A DNA stretch of 64,000 nt from JANSXG01 sp024743075 (GCA_042140185.1 CP159477.1:248001-312000), one strand, 5' to 3'; positions 48,273 to 59,371 are shown, counted from the first letter of the stretch. Program-made: numbers and translations. Notes: generated from the sequence alone by a model not told the origin.

Positions 48273-51200
48273 ATGGCAGAATCGAGCACTCCATCGCAGG
48301 CGTCGAGCACGCCCGCTCACCGGTATACCCCCGAATTCGCTGGCGAGATCGAAACGCGCTGGCAGGCGTGGTGGGACGCGCACGATACGTTCCGCCAGCC
48401 CAACCCAGGTGACGACGGCTTCGACGCGGATCGTCCGAAGTTCTACTGCCTCGACATGTTCCCGTACCCGTCCGGTGCCGGCCTGCACGTGGGGCACCCC
48501 GAGGGCTACACCGCGACAGACATCCTCTGCCGCATGAAAATGATGCAGGGCTTCAACGTCCTGCACCCGATGGGCTGGGACGCCTTCGGCCTTCCCGCCG
48601 AGCAATACGCCATTCAGACCGGCGTGCACCCGGCGATCACAACCAAGCGGGCGATCGACAACTTCCGGCGCCAACTCAAGCGATTCGGCTTCGGCTACGA
48701 CTGGTCGCGCGAGTTCGCGACGATCGATCCCGATTACTACAAGTGGACGCAGTGGATCTGGCTTCAGGCGTACAACAGTTGGTTCGACGACTCGGTCGCG
48801 AACCGCGAGGGTACAACCGGCGCGGCGCGACCCATCGCAGAACTCATCACGAAACTCACGGACGAGCGCGTGCTCATCGGCCCCGGCGGGGAGTTGGTTC
48901 ACGCGGGCCTTGAGCGCTCGACCGAGTCCGTCGGCGGGCATCGCGTCGGCTATCGCACCTGGTCGGAACTCGGCGACGACGAGCGCGAGGCCGTCATCGA
49001 CAACGCGCGACTCGCGTACCTCGGTGAGCAGACGGTCAACTGGTGTCCGAAGCTCGGCACCGCGCTCGCCAACGAGGAAGTCATCGACGGGCGCTCCGAG
49101 CGAGGTGGATTCCCCGTCTATCGCAAGCCGCTGCGCCAGTGGATGTTCCGAATCACCGCCTTTGGCGACCGGCTGCTCAAAGGGCTGGAAGGCCTCGACT
49201 GGCCGACCTCGACGGTGACGATGCAGCGCGAGTGGATCGGGCGGTCCGAGGGCGCCGAGATCGACTTCGAACTCGATGTGCCCGAGGCGATGGTCGAAGC
49301 GCTGTCGTCGGACGGCGCTCCGGGGCGCTGCGCGTGTACACGACGCGCCCGGACACGCTCTTCGGCGCGACCTACATGGTCGTGGCGCCCGAGCATCCGC
49401 TGGTGGCGCTCGCGCTGTCCTCGCCGCTCGCCGAGACCGATGCCGAGGCGCTGCGTGCGTACGTGCACGAAGCGAGCAGCCGCTCGGATGTGGACCGCCA
49501 GGAGGCGAAGAAGAAGACCGGCGTGTTCACCGGTGTGTACGCGATCAACCCCGCAACGGGCGAGCGGATCCCGGTCTGGACGGCGGACTACGTCCTCATG
49601 GGCTACGGCACGGGCGCGATCATGGCGGTGCCGGCGCACGATCAGCGCGACTTCGAGTTCGCGCAGGCCTACGGCATCGACATCCGCGATGTGGTCTACC
49701 CCTCGCCGCTGTTCCCGCTGTGGTGGCTGGGCAACCACGCCACGCGCGAGCAGATCGAGTCGGTGTATCCCGGTGATCAGGACGGCTGGCGCGTGGTGCT
49801 TGCGGATTTCCTCGGCTACGTCACCGGGCGGGGCACGCCCATCGCCGAGTACCCGGAGGCGATGAAGCTGATCCTGACGCGTCGGCGCACGCCGTCCGCC
49901 GGGCCGGCCGACGCGCACGAGGGCCGCGCGATCCGCGGCGCGGTCGTCGAGAGTTGGCTCGACACGATCCGGGACATGAAGTACGCGTCGATCGGAGATT
50001 TTCTGGAAAGGGCCGGCCAGCCGCGCCGGAGCGTCCGACTCGGCGAGGCGGACAGCGACCACGGCATCAACGTCGCGTCGGCGAACGATGAGGTCTCGCT
50101 GAACGGCCTGCGCACACCGGAGGCGATGAAGCGGATCATCGAATGGCTGGAGAAGAAGGGCCTCGGGCGCGGCAAGGTGAACTTCAAGCTGCGCGACTGG
50201 CTGTTCAGCCGTCAGCGCTACTGGGGCGAACCGTTCCCGATCGTGTTCGACGAGCAGGGTCGCCATTACCCGGTGCGCGAGGATGCGCTGCCGGTGGTGC
50301 TCCCCGAGATGGCCGATTACCAGCCCATCGAGTCGGACGATCCGACGCCGATGCTGGGAAAGGCGACCGACTGGATCGAGACAACCGCCGGCGAAGCGGG
50401 CGTGGACCCGGACCTGCTCGATCCCGAAACGCCGGTGCGCCGCGAGGCGAACACGATGCCCGGCTGGGCCGGCTCCTGCTGGTACTACCTGCGTTACTGC
50501 TCGCCGCAAGAAGGCGGCCGCTTCGCCTCGACCGAAGCCGAGCGGTACTGGATCGGAGAGAACGGCGTGGACCTCTATGTCGGCGGTGCCGAGCACGCGG
50601 TGCTGCACCTGCTTTACGCGAGGTTCTGGCACAAGATCCTGTTCGACCTCGGGCACGTCGAGTCCCCCGAGCCCTTCCGCAAACTGTTCCACCAGGGGCT
50701 GATCCTGAGCCACGCGTTCCAGCGCGGCGACAAGTCGCTCGTCCCCGTCGACGAGGTCGAGCAGCGGGGAGACGGTTTCGTGGAGACCGCGACGGGCGAA
50801 GCGGTTTCGCAGATCGTCGCGAAGATGAGCAAGTCGCTGCGCAACGTCGTGAACCCCGACGACATCATCCGCGAGTTCGGAGCCGACTGCTTCCGGCTCT
50901 ACGAGATGTACATGGGCCCGCTCGACGCGTCCAAGCCGTGGGCGACCAAAGACATGGTCGGTCTGCAGCGATTCCTGCAGCGGGCGTGGCGTCTGGCCAT
51001 CGACGAAGAAACAGGTGAACTCGCGACGACTGATGATCACCTTGAGACGGTCGAGAAGCAGCTGCACCGAACCATCGCCAAGGTCGGCGAGGACGTCGAG
51101 CGACTGGCGTTCAACACGGCGATCGCCTCGATGATCGAGTTCGTCAACACGGCCTCCAAGGAGGGCGGCGTGACCGTCGATCAGCTCGACCGGTTCACAC

Positions 51201-51506
51201 GCATCCTTGCGCCTTCGCGCCGCACATCGCCGAGGAGATCTGGTTGCGCCTCGGGCGGGCAGCGCCCGTGTCCCGCGCCCCTGGCCGTCGTTCGATCCGT
51301 CCATGCTCAGCGATGACACCGTCGAGGTGCCGGTGCAGGTGCTCGGCAAGGTGCGATCGAAGATCATGGTGCGTGCCGATGCGGACGCGAAGACCATGGA
51401 AGCCGCCGCGCTCGCGGACGAGAAGATCCAGCAGTTCATCGACGGCAAGACGGTGCGGAAGGTCATCGTCGTGCCCGGACGGCTCGTGAACATCGTCGCG
51501 AACTGA
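48273..51506 (+). CDS. leuS: Leucyl-tRNA synthetase, three frame breaks
   Basis: LeuS charges tRNA-Leu. The class I signatures are PYPSGAGLHVGHPEG (HIGH region), WDAFGLPAEQYA, the CP1 editing domain (TTRPDTLFGATYMVVAPEHP), WLFSRQRYWGEPFP and KMSKS near 50826. The C-terminal anticodon domain includes VPVQVLGKVRSKI. Frames change near 49320 (a GGGG run), 51212 and 51278 (a CCCC run), each repaired by one base, giving about 1079 residues. Insertions are present (for example YVTGRG...PEAMKL) but the catalytic core is intact. Confidence 0.93.
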
Positions 51507-51523
51507 GGCGAAACCCGCGCCGG

Positions 51524-52746
51524 TTAGTTGATCGGCTTGCTCGTGCCGTCGTCGGGCGCCAGTTCCCGGCGCAGCTCCGCGAGGCGGTCGCGGAGCGAGG
51601 CGATCTCCTCTTCGGCGGCGCGGCGCTCGGCGGCCGGAGTGCCGGCATCGGTCACGCGCCCAGACAACTCAAGGATTCGGGACTGCGAAGAGGCGATCCT
51701 TCGGGCGATCTCGGCCAGGCGCTCGGCGTCCGGACGGGCCTGCGCCTCGCCCATTACCCGGACAGTCTCGACCTTGATCTCGCGGGCCGGGCGCCCGTTG
51801 ACGACGTCGTCGGGCCGAACGCCGATCCGCTGGATCTGGATGTTGCGCAGCTGCTTGGCGATCACCGCCTGATTCCGGAACCCGGCCGGGTTCTCCTCGG
51901 CCGGGAAGAACGCGCCGCGCCAAGGAACGGGAAACGGATATCCAGGGACTGCACGACGCGACCGTGGAAGCCCACATTGCGGGGCGGGCTCGCGTCGCGG
52001 GCAACGAGCGCATCGTCGAGCGGGTTAAAGTTCATCCGGCTCAGCAGCGCATCCCACGCGCGCTGGCGGTCGATGGGGCTCATCGGGGCGTTGGTGTCGA
52101 GCATCGCCCACTCGCCGAGTTTCACATCGGTTTCGACAACGTCGTACCCTTCCGGGCAGTTCTCGAGCGTCACACCGTTGTTCACCAGTCCGCGCGCATC
52201 GCCCACTTCCGCGACGAGCCGGGCCTGAGCGGCGGGATCCTGAGGTCGGTAGACGGTCAGCCGCACGGTCTCGTACGGGTTGTGCGAGAAGATCAGCGGT
52301 CGGAGTTCGTCGCGAGCGAGAGACGGCATGGGGTTCAACTGGATCCCCGCAACCGCAACGATGATGTCGCCGGTTCGCAGGGCCCCGTCGATGCCCGCCG
52401 GGAACCCGTCGTGGATCCTCTCGATCATCGGCAGGCCGCCGGTGTTGGCGAAGGTGACACCGATGGCGGGGCGCGGCGCCTCAAAGAACCGTGCCCGGTG
52501 GATCGCCAGCGCGCGCCGGCGGACTTCCGGGATCTCGGTCTCGATGCAGAGTTGGAGCAGGTCCACATCCGAGATCGCGACATCCGAACGGATCTCGTTC
52601 GTCGCCTGCTGGCGTTTTTCGAAATCGTTGGATGCGAGTCGCGCCTCAATCGTCGAGGCATCGGTGCCGGCACCTGCGAACACCGGCGCGCACAGGCCGC
52701 TGCACACAGCGATCAGGGCGGCTGAGATGGTTCGACAGTTGCGCAC
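51524..52746 (-). CDS. Exported PDZ-domain protein, one frame break
   Basis: From GTG 52746 (AGGAG at 52753-52757) the protein has a signal peptide (about 1-26). A helical segment follows, then a PDZ-like domain with PAIGVTFANTGGLPMIERIH, FPAGIDGALRTGDIIVAVAG and a C-terminal coiled-coil. Near 51920 the frame changes and continues FPAEENPAGFRNQAV to the stop at 51524. The restored length is about 408 residues. No protease domain is visible, so it is probably a PDZ adaptor or scaffold in the periplasm. Confidence 0.65.
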
Positions 52747-52804
52747 GCTCAACTCCTCACAGAGGGTTCGGAGGCGTCCCGCCTCGCATCACCCACAGTG
52801 GAGT

Positions 52805-53905
52805 TTAGTCCAGTGCCGTCGCGAGCCTCTCACGATTGTCGAGAATCCACTTGGCTTTTCCTTGCACCATGTGGAGGACATTCGATGCGTCGTGGCCTCC
52901 GAACCGGCCCGTGGCGGCGATCGGGGCCGCGGCCTCGGCGATCAGGGATTCCACCATCAGATCGGGCAAAGCACGCAGTTCTGCGGTAGACAGCAGGGTG
53001 GAACTCCGCTGCTGCATGCACTGTTCGTAGCCCGTCAGGGTGGCTTTGAAGCGATTCGGATTGAGTTCGGCCGGCCATTCGTGGGGAGGCTTGCCGGGCG
53101 ATGCAGTCATCGAGCATTGCAGGGCGGCGCTCGCCAGGTCAACACAGCGGACATCGGTGCGGGCTGTCTCGTAGTCAATTACGGCCGCGAGCCGGTCACC
53201 TTCGAAGAGCATGTTGCCGGGGTGCCAGTCGCCGTGGATGGTCTGCCGAGGCCAGTCGGCGAGTCCGAGATCGTCGACGCGCGCGGCGGCTCGCTCGTAG
53301 ACATCGGCCAGAATTGCTCCGAGTTCGACGGCCCGCTGAGGGTTCGATCCCGGGAGCATTGACGCGTCGAGGGTGCGCAGGCGAGAGGGTGTGAACGGGT
53401 TGGCGTGGTAGCTCGGGGCGGTGCGGATCTGCTGCACCGACACCTCCGCTGCCATCTGGTGGAACAGCGCGAGAGCCCACCCGGAGGCGGCACACTGCGC
53501 GGGTGAACCGGTGAAGCGGCTTCCCTCGATGAACCGGAACAGTTCGTAGATGCGTCCGGACAGTTCGAGGATGCTCCGCTTGGACGACCGCGTGCCCAGC
53601 AGTTGGGGGAGCGGAAACCCGGCGGAACTGAGTTTGAGCTGCAACTCGTGGGCGAAGCGGGCCTGCGCCGGGGCATCCGGACTCGACGCTCGCCGTTTCA
53701 GAACGAACGCTCCGTTCTCGGCCCGGATCAGCAGTTTGGGTGTCGAAGCCGAGCCGCGTTTGAACTGCGCGATCGAACGGATCACGCCCAGGTCATAGTG
53801 CGACAGCACGATCGCCAGTTCCGCCGGTTCGAACGGCGATGGGCTGGTCGGAGCCGGCGCGGGCGAGACCGTCGGGCGAGGTTGTTCGATGCTGGTCTCG
53901 GGCAT
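52805..53905 (-). CDS. APH-family phosphotransferase
   Basis: The 366-residue protein has a disordered Pro-rich start, the kinase N-lobe (KLLIRAENGAFVLKRR) and the Brenner motif HGDWHPGNMLFEGDRLAAVI, then DYETARTD for metal binding. This is the aminoglycoside phosphotransferase/choline kinase-like fold, which in bacteria phosphorylates many small molecules; the substrate is unknown. It lies 41 bp after yicC. Confidence 0.82.
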   Translation of the reverse strand: MPETSIEQPRPTVSPAPAPTSPSPFEPAELAIVLSHYDLGVIRSIAQFKRGSASTPKLLIRAENGAFVLKRRASSPDAPAQARFAHELQLKLSSAGFPLPQLLGTRSSKRSILELSGRIYELFRFIEGSRFTGSPAQCAASGWALALFHQMAAEVSVQQIRTAPSYHANPFTPSRLRTLDASMLPGSNPQRAVELGAILADVYERAAARVDDLGLADWPRQTIHGDWHPGNMLFEGDRLAAVIDYETARTDVRCVDLASAALQCSMTASPGKPPHEWPAELNPNRFKATLTGYEQCMQQRSSTLLSTAELRALPDLMVESLIAEAAAPIAATGRFGGHDASNVLHMVQGKAKWILDNRERLATALD

Positions 53906-53945
53906 CGCGGTGCATCCTCCGGGCGTGAAGTCGACCGACCGGGCC

Positions 53946-54836
53946 TTACTCTACGTTCTGCACCTGCTCCTTGATCCGGTCGATTGCTCCCTTGACCTCA
54001 ACAATCGCGCGGCTGATCTCGGCGTCCGAGCTCTTGCTGGCGATCGTGTTGGCCTCCCGGAGCATTTCCTGGGTCAGGAAGTCCAGCGTGCGTCCAATCG
54101 GTCGCTCGTCGTCGTCCTTGAGCAGTTCCTCGAACTGGTCGAGGTGTGCGCCCAGTCGCGTGATCTCCTCGGCGATGTCGCTGCGCTCGGCGAAGATGGC
54201 GACTTCCTTGATCAGATCGCCCGGCTCGAGCTTGCGCCCGACCTCTTCCAGCAGCGATTCGATCCGCTGGCGCAGGCGATCCTGGTACTCGGCGACCACG
54301 AGCGGGGCCCGCTCGGCGATTGTCTTCAGCCGGGCGGCGATGATGCCGTGGTGGCCCATCAGGTCTTCGATGAGCATCAGTCCCTCGCGACGACGCATCG
54401 AGACCAGATGGTCGCAAGCTTCGTCGAGCAGCGCCGAGATTTGCGATCGCATCTCGCGCTGGTGCCCCTCGTCCTCTGCGGCCGGCTGGAGCACGCCGGG
54501 CAGGTGCAGCAGCGAGCCAAGCCCGATCGACATCGAGCCGTCGGCAACCTGCCGGGTCTTCTGGAGCTGCTCGATGTAGCGCTCGAGCGCGTGGTGGTTC
54601 ACATCGAGCGCGGCGGTCGCGCTGCTGGAGGAGATCTTGATCGTGCAGACGATCGAGCCGCGCGTCAGCCGACGACGCAGGCCCGACTCGAGTTCCGGCT
54701 CAAGGTGCTGCAGTTCCTCGGGCAGCCGGATCGACGCCTTGAAGTACTTGTTGTTGAGCGAACGGACCTCAAGGTGGCAGTTCACGCCATCGACGGTGGA
54801 CGAGGCGTCGCCGAATCCGGTCATGCTTCGGATCAA
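53946..54836 (-). CDS. YicC/YloC family endoribonuclease
   Basis: The 296-residue protein begins with MIRSMTGFGDASS and VRSLNNKYFKASIRLPEEL, the YicC N-terminal domain, and ends in the helical DUF1732 part with IAEEITRLGAHLDQF, RTLDFLTQEMLREANTIASK and IVEVKGAIDRIKEQVQNVE. Proteins of this family cleave RNA in stationary phase. Full length with a normal start. Confidence 0.94.
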   Translation of the reverse strand: MIRSMTGFGDASSTVDGVNCHLEVRSLNNKYFKASIRLPEELQHLEPELESGLRRRLTRGSIVCTIKISSSSATAALDVNHHALERYIEQLQKTRQVADGSMSIGLGSLLHLPGVLQPAAEDEGHQREMRSQISALLDEACDHLVSMRRREGLMLIEDLMGHHGIIAARLKTIAERAPLVVAEYQDRLRQRIESLLEEVGRKLEPGDLIKEVAIFAERSDIAEEITRLGAHLDQFEELLKDDDERPIGRTLDFLTQEMLREANTIASKSSDAEISRAIVEVKGAIDRIKEQVQNVE

Positions 54837-54879
54837 AGTCTGATCTCCGTTCGTAGTTCAGAAATCGTGCCTGGGCGCT

Positions 54880-55449
54880 TCAGCCCTCGGGCGTGCCGTC
54901 GCCTGCATTATCGCTCGCGCCCTCACCGTCGCCCGCGGGCGGGTCGAGGTCCGGGTTTTCGGTGTTCGGAGCGGGCGGCGCGTCGGCCGGAGGCACGACC
55001 GGTGTACCGTCCATATTGAAGCCGGGGGGCGGGCCGTCCATCGGCTTGAGCTCGATCGAGCCGCCGTTGCCTGTGTTGATCGTCGGGGGCGTGGGCTGCG
55101 TGCCGGTTCCGCTCGTCCCGGTTCCGCCATCGGTTCCAGTGCCGGAGGCTCCGTTGGCCGCTCCCTGAGCCGGAGCCGCGGACGGGCGGATCATGTAATT
55201 CAGACCCGCCGCAGAAACCAGGAACACGATAAAGATCGAAATCGTAAGCGTGGTCAGCACGTCGCCGGTCTTGGCGCCGAACGCGGTCTGGCCTGCGCCG
55301 CCGGCGTCGGAGGACGAGCCGAACGCGCCCGAGAGACCGCCGCCCTGAGGTTTCTGAATGAGGACAATCAGGATCATCGTCAGGGACACAAACAGAAACC
55401 CGACGATGCCGAGGCCGATCCAGAGTTGTGGTGAGGCGAGGGTGGTCAC
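54880..55449 (-). CDS. secG: SecG preprotein translocase subunit with long tail
   Basis: SecG assists the SecYEG channel. The 189-residue protein has two membrane helices (about 8-28 and 60-78) with the SecG loop IQKPQGGGLSGAFGSS between them. An unusual tail of about 105 residues follows, rich in Gly, Pro, Thr and acidic residues (TGTDGGTGTSGTGTQPTPP). A typical SecG ends soon after the second helix. GTG 55449 is the start, with AAGG upstream. Located just after tpiA, a common arrangement. Confidence 0.9.
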   Translation of the reverse strand: MTTLASPQLWIGLGIVGFLFVSLTMILIVLIQKPQGGGLSGAFGSSSDAGGAGQTAFGAKTGDVLTTLTISIFIVFLVSAAGLNYMIRPSAAPAQGAANGASGTGTDGGTGTSGTGTQPTPPTINTGNGGSIELKPMDGPPPGFNMDGTPVVPPADAPPAPNTENPDLDPPAGDGEGASDNAGDGTPEG

Positions 55450-55642
55450 GGTCTGGCCTTGGTGGAAAGAAGGTCTGGGGTTGCACGCGCCAGCAGGCAC
55501 GGACTCCCCCGGTTCAAAATCGTTGTTTGGAGGCTGTCCTCCAGCGTTGCACAATCCCGCTTCCGGGGCTTCCGGCGCGGAAGGGAGATTCTACGAAAAT
55601 CGCGGGGAACCGTCGACCGGAGGCGGTTCCGGTCGCGTCCGG

Positions 55643-56419
55643 TCAGAGGACGGCCTGGCAGATCGCCAGGAATGAATCGGCCTTCAGCGACGCCCCGCCG
55701 ATCAGCCCGCCGTCGATGTCGGGCTGTGCGAACAGGTCCGCGGCGTTGTTCGGCTTGACCGAACCGCCGTAGAGCACCCGCATATCGGTCGCGGGCTGCT
55801 GGCCGAACACGGCCTCAAGCACCTTTCGGACGGCGTGGTGGGCGTTTTGGGCGTCGTCGGGCGTGGCGGTCTTTCCGGTGCCAATCGCCCAGACTGGCTC
55901 GTAGGCGATCACGAGGCGCGACAGTGCGTCCCTGGATACGCCTTCCAGCCCCGCTCGGAGTTGGCGCTCATTCACCGCGTCGGTCTGCCCTGCCTCGCGC
56001 TGCTCCAGCGTCTCGCCGATGCAGAGCACGACGTGCAGACCGGCCTCCAGCCCGGCCTTGGTCTTGGCATTCACCAGATCGTCTGCCTCGCCGACGACAT
56101 GGCGACGCTCCGAGTGGCCCGTCAGCAGCCACCCGCAGCCGAGGTCCTTGATCATCTCGTTCGAGATCTCGCCGGTAAACGCCCCGTTGGGCTCGTGCCA
56201 GGTGTTCTGCGCTCCGAGTTGCACGCCACCCGTGCCGACTTCGGCCAGCGAGTAGCGAACCGCGTCCAGGTGCGCGGCGGCAGGGAAAATCACCCGCTCG
56301 ACGGATTGCATGCCTTTCGAGCCCGAAGCGACCGTGCGAGCGAGTGCGACGGCCTCCTCGCGATTGAGGTTCATTTTCCAGTTGCCGGCGACGATCGGGG
56401 TTCGGTTGGCGGTGCTCAT
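55643..56419 (-). CDS. tpiA: Triosephosphate isomerase
   Basis: The 258-residue protein is a complete TIM-barrel isomerase that interconverts dihydroxyacetone phosphate and glyceraldehyde 3-phosphate. It has IVAGNWKMN (Lys), LLTGHSERR (His), VIAYEPVWAIGTGKTATP (catalytic Glu) and LYGGSVKPNN. ATG 56419 is 35 bp after the preceding gene. It is followed by secG. Confidence 0.97.
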   Translation of the reverse strand: MSTANRTPIVAGNWKMNLNREEAVALARTVASGSKGMQSVERVIFPAAAHLDAVRYSLAEVGTGGVQLGAQNTWHEPNGAFTGEISNEMIKDLGCGWLLTGHSERRHVVGEADDLVNAKTKAGLEAGLHVVLCIGETLEQREAGQTDAVNERQLRAGLEGVSRDALSRLVIAYEPVWAIGTGKTATPDDAQNAHHAVRKVLEAVFGQQPATDMRVLYGGSVKPNNAADLFAQPDIDGGLIGGASLKADSFLAICQAVL

Positions 56420-56453
56420 GGCGCGAGTATAGCCCGGCGGGCTCGTCGGGCTG

Positions 56454-57500
56454 TCAGGCGTCCGTATCGTCTTCCGATTCCGCCTCGGTCTGTTGCTGCT
56501 TCCGCTTCATCTCTTCGAGGCGACGCTGTGTTTCCAGCAGGCGCTCGGTGGACTCCTGAAGTTCCCGGCGCAGGCGGTCCGCCTCGGTTTCCGGCTCGAC
56601 CGCTGGCTTGGCGGGCTTGGCATCGATGGGTTTCGGAGCTTGTGCGTCACCCGGCGGAGTGGCAGCGGCCTTCCGCGCCGCCTCGGCGCGCTGGATCATC
56701 TCGTTGGCCAGTTCGTTCTTGCCCTGAGCCTGCATCAGGACCGCGACGGTGAACCACGCCTCGTAGGAGGGCTTGCGATGCGCGTGACCGACGGCGCGGC
56801 TGACAATGGAGTTCAGTTCGAGCCCGGGGCCGAAGAGCTCGTCGCCGCGGATCGGGATCGTGCGGAGTGACGGATCGGCCTCGAAGGCCTCGGCGAGCTG
56901 TCCGCCGGCCGTGTCGTACTGCCCGTCCGCGGCGTAGGCGATGCCGAGCAGGCGCTGGGCCTGGCGGTTCGGTTGGGCCGCTCCCGTCTCGCTCCGGCGC
57001 TGTTCATCGGCGGCTGATGCGAAAAGCACAATGGCCTGCTCGTAGTCGCCGCGACGCATCGCCCGCTCGCCGAGTTCGCGATCGGTCGGCGGCTCGGCGT
57101 TCGCGTCCGCGCCGATGAGGGCCGGGTCGTACCGACGTGCCAGTTCGATCAGCGTCGAAGTGTCGGGGGTGTCGTAGGTGCGGTAGTAGCGGTAGCTGCG
57201 CGGGTAGTAGTACCGGCCGTAGTAGCCGCCGCGGCCGTACGTGATGATCGGGTAATTCGTCCCGAACGGGTAATAGTAGTCACCGCCCCCCACATTGAAA
57301 TACACGGAACCGGAGCTCGCGCACACCTGAACCGAGGAGCCGCTCGGTTGCGATGGCGCGGGGGTAGCGCTCGGAGTCGACGGGGGTGCCTGCTGGGGCG
57401 ACTGGTACCAGACGCTGTCATCGGGCCCAGCGAGTGCTGGTGTCACGCCGGCGACGACAAGCAGGCCCGCTGCGAGCACGATGTTGGTTGAGAGTGGCAT
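56454..57500 (-). CDS. Exported Tyr/Pro-rich protein with TPR-like helices
   Basis: The 348-residue protein has a signal peptide (about 1-25). A Pro/Ser-rich linker follows, then an unusual tyrosine-rich stretch (GGGDYYYPFGTNYPIITYG and RYYYPRSYRYYR) and helical repeats resembling TPRs (DYEQAIVLFASAADEQRR). It ends in a charged coiled coil (ERLLETQRRLEEMKRKQQQ). The Tyr-rich region suggests a surface or adhesive role, but this is inference. It is divergent from an amidohydrolase-like gene, with 249 bp between. Confidence 0.6.
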   Translation of the reverse strand: MPLSTNIVLAAGLLVVAGVTPALAGPDDSVWYQSPQQAPPSTPSATPAPSQPSGSSVQVCASSGSVYFNVGGGDYYYPFGTNYPIITYGRGGYYGRYYYPRSYRYYRTYDTPDTSTLIELARRYDPALIGADANAEPPTDRELGERAMRRGDYEQAIVLFASAADEQRRSETGAAQPNRQAQRLLGIAYAADGQYDTAGGQLAEAFEADPSLRTIPIRGDELFGPGLELNSIVSRAVGHAHRKPSYEAWFTVAVLMQAQGKNELANEMIQRAEAARKAAATPPGDAQAPKPIDAKPAKPAVEPETEADRLRRELQESTERLLETQRRLEEMKRKQQQTEAESEDDTDA

Positions 57501-57749
57501 ACCGCGCCTTTCCGTGAACCGGACCGCCTGGTCCGGGTGGTGATCGGTCTCTGGAGTGTACGGGCGGACCCGCTGGCAGCAGCGATCGCGCTTTGCCCAA
57601 AAGGTAAGTCGCTTGAAACGCCGGTTTGTTCCGGAAAATGCCCGAAGTGTGATAGCATTTTGTGCGGGTAAGCTCCGCCCTCTCACCGGTATGATCCGAG
57701 TCCTCGGTCTCCGAGAGCACGCATTGGAAGCGAAAGGACCGCCTGGGTC

Positions 57750-58718
57750 ATGACGATCGACCTCTGTACTCGGATCTGGAACGGGCGCGACCCATGGGGC
57801 AACCGTGGGGGCGCCCACGGCCCCTGCATCGAGGCCGTCAGCGCGAATCCGAACTCGCACGAGGCCGCCATGGCCTGTGTCGATGTTGCGGCCGTGGTCG
57901 GCTACATGTGCGATCGGCTGGGTGTGCATCTGAGCGACGATCAGGTCCTCGACGCGGTCGCCCAGCACCCCGAACGCCGGGTCGGCTTTCTCGGTGTCGA
58001 TGTTTCGCGCGACGACGCGGCGCGTCGCGTCGAGGCTGCGTCGTCCCACGAAGGAGTCATCGGCATCGCGGTCTCGCCCGCCGACCAGGGCGTGCGCCCG
58101 ACCGACGATCGCTTCGTCGAGGTGATCCGTGTCGCTTCCGAGCACGGGCTGATCGTGATGATGCACAACCCCGGGTTGTTCCATCCGGCCTCGGACCTGT
58201 CATTCGGCGATCCACGCCTGCTCGACGATGTCCTGCGCGAGTACGACGACGACCGACTGATCCAGTCCGCACGGTTCGTCCTCGGTGATCTCGGCTGCGT
58301 CCCCGTTGAACTGACGCTGGCGGTCGTCGCCAAGCACGAGCGAGTGTTTGTGGAGACCTCTGCCGTAGCCGGGCGTCCCGGCCGGATGCGCACGGCACTG
58401 TTCGCCGCACACGAGTTCGGCGTCGCGTCGCGAGTGCTCTTCGCTTCGGGTTTCCCTCGCGAGACGCCGGAGCGCGCGATCGAGCGCCTGTACTCGGTCA
58501 ACGGTTCGAGTGCGTCGGGCGACAGCGGCGAGGCCCGAGTGCCCCGCGAGGTGCTCCGGCAGATCATCGAAGGCGATGCACTCGGGAAGCTGGGCGTGAA
58601 GCACATCTGGGCGGGACGCGCCGGTGGTGCCGACGCGACGGTCCACACGCCCATGCGCACCCGCGATCGGACGGAACTGCTGAGCGCTGGCGACGAAATC
58701 GAGGAGGGCTCGTGGTGA
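57750..58718 (+). CDS. Amidohydrolase-fold protein, metal ligands degenerate
   Basis: The 322-residue protein resembles amidohydrolase_2 proteins in overall layout. It has VEVIRVASEHGLIVMMHNPG, ARFVLGDLGCVPVELTLAVV and VASRVLFASGFP, where the active family has a HxH start, a His in the IAHMGG strand and Asp in FGSD. Here the start is TRIWNG and the last is ASGF, so metal binding is doubtful. It may be a pseudo-enzyme. It overlaps the lipoprotein gene downstream. Confidence 0.6.
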   Translation: MTIDLCTRIWNGRDPWGNRGGAHGPCIEAVSANPNSHEAAMACVDVAAVVGYMCDRLGVHLSDDQVLDAVAQHPERRVGFLGVDVSRDDAARRVEAASSHEGVIGIAVSPADQGVRPTDDRFVEVIRVASEHGLIVMMHNPGLFHPASDLSFGDPRLLDDVLREYDDDRLIQSARFVLGDLGCVPVELTLAVVAKHERVFVETSAVAGRPGRMRTALFAAHEFGVASRVLFASGFPRETPERAIERLYSVNGSSASGDSGEARVPREVLRQIIEGDALGKLGVKHIWAGRAGGADATVHTPMRTRDRTELLSAGDEIEEGSW

Positions 58719-59359
58719 TCTCAACCCTTCGTCGCCTGGCCCTGCTGGCCTGCTGCGCGTCCGCTCTGTCGGGCTGCTCCGGTAGCGGCGGGCTCGGCCT
58801 TGGCATGTTCTCCGGCGGCACCGGCAACGCGACGATCGTCTCGACCACCGAGTCGACCCGTCTTGATGTGTCCTTCCAGACCGCGGTCTACACATTCGTG
58901 GACGAGAACACCGCCGACCTGTACTTCACCGATCTCACTTCACAGCAACTCGACGCGATCATCGGCGGTGAGAACCGCTCTGAGGTCGCGCCGGATGGCG
59001 CACAGATCCTGCATGTGCACATGTTCCTGACGCCCCGCGCGGGGCGGACACCGATCGAGTTCTCGGCCTCGAATGTCACCCTCAGTCACTACGTGCTCGC
59101 GGGCGACGCGATCGGGGTGTACGGCGGCGGGGGCTTCATGCTCCCCAGCCGCGTGTTCACCCGTGAGCCGGGTTCCGACCGTTTCGGCGGCCAGATGCGC
59201 GAGGCCACGGTGCGATTCCTCGCCTCGACCCCCGGCTTCAAGGACCGCATCGGTTCGGGCGTGCTGGATGGAACAGTCAGTGCCCGTCTCGATCCGGAGA
59301 TGTCGCGGCGGTTCAGCCGCCTGCTCAGCGCGCTCTCTCGCGCCGCTGGACGCATCTGA
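58712..59359 (+). CDS. Lipoprotein of unknown function
   Basis: The 215-residue protein has a lipoprotein signal ending LSGC (Cys22), then a Gly/Ser linker and a beta-rich soluble domain (TRLDVSFQTAVYTFVDENTA, and HMFLTPRAGRTPIEFSASNV). The start overlaps the stop of the amidohydrolase-fold gene by seven bases. No family recognised. Probably works on the outer or inner membrane. Confidence 0.6.
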   Translation: MVISTLRRLALLACCASALSGCSGSGGLGLGMFSGGTGNATIVSTTESTRLDVSFQTAVYTFVDENTADLYFTDLTSQQLDAIIGGENRSEVAPDGAQILHVHMFLTPRAGRTPIEFSASNVTLSHYVLAGDAIGVYGGGGFMLPSRVFTREPGSDRFGGQMREATVRFLASTPGFKDRIGSGVLDGTVSARLDPEMSRRFSRLLSALSRAAGRI

Positions 59360-59371
59360 TGCTCTCAACGC

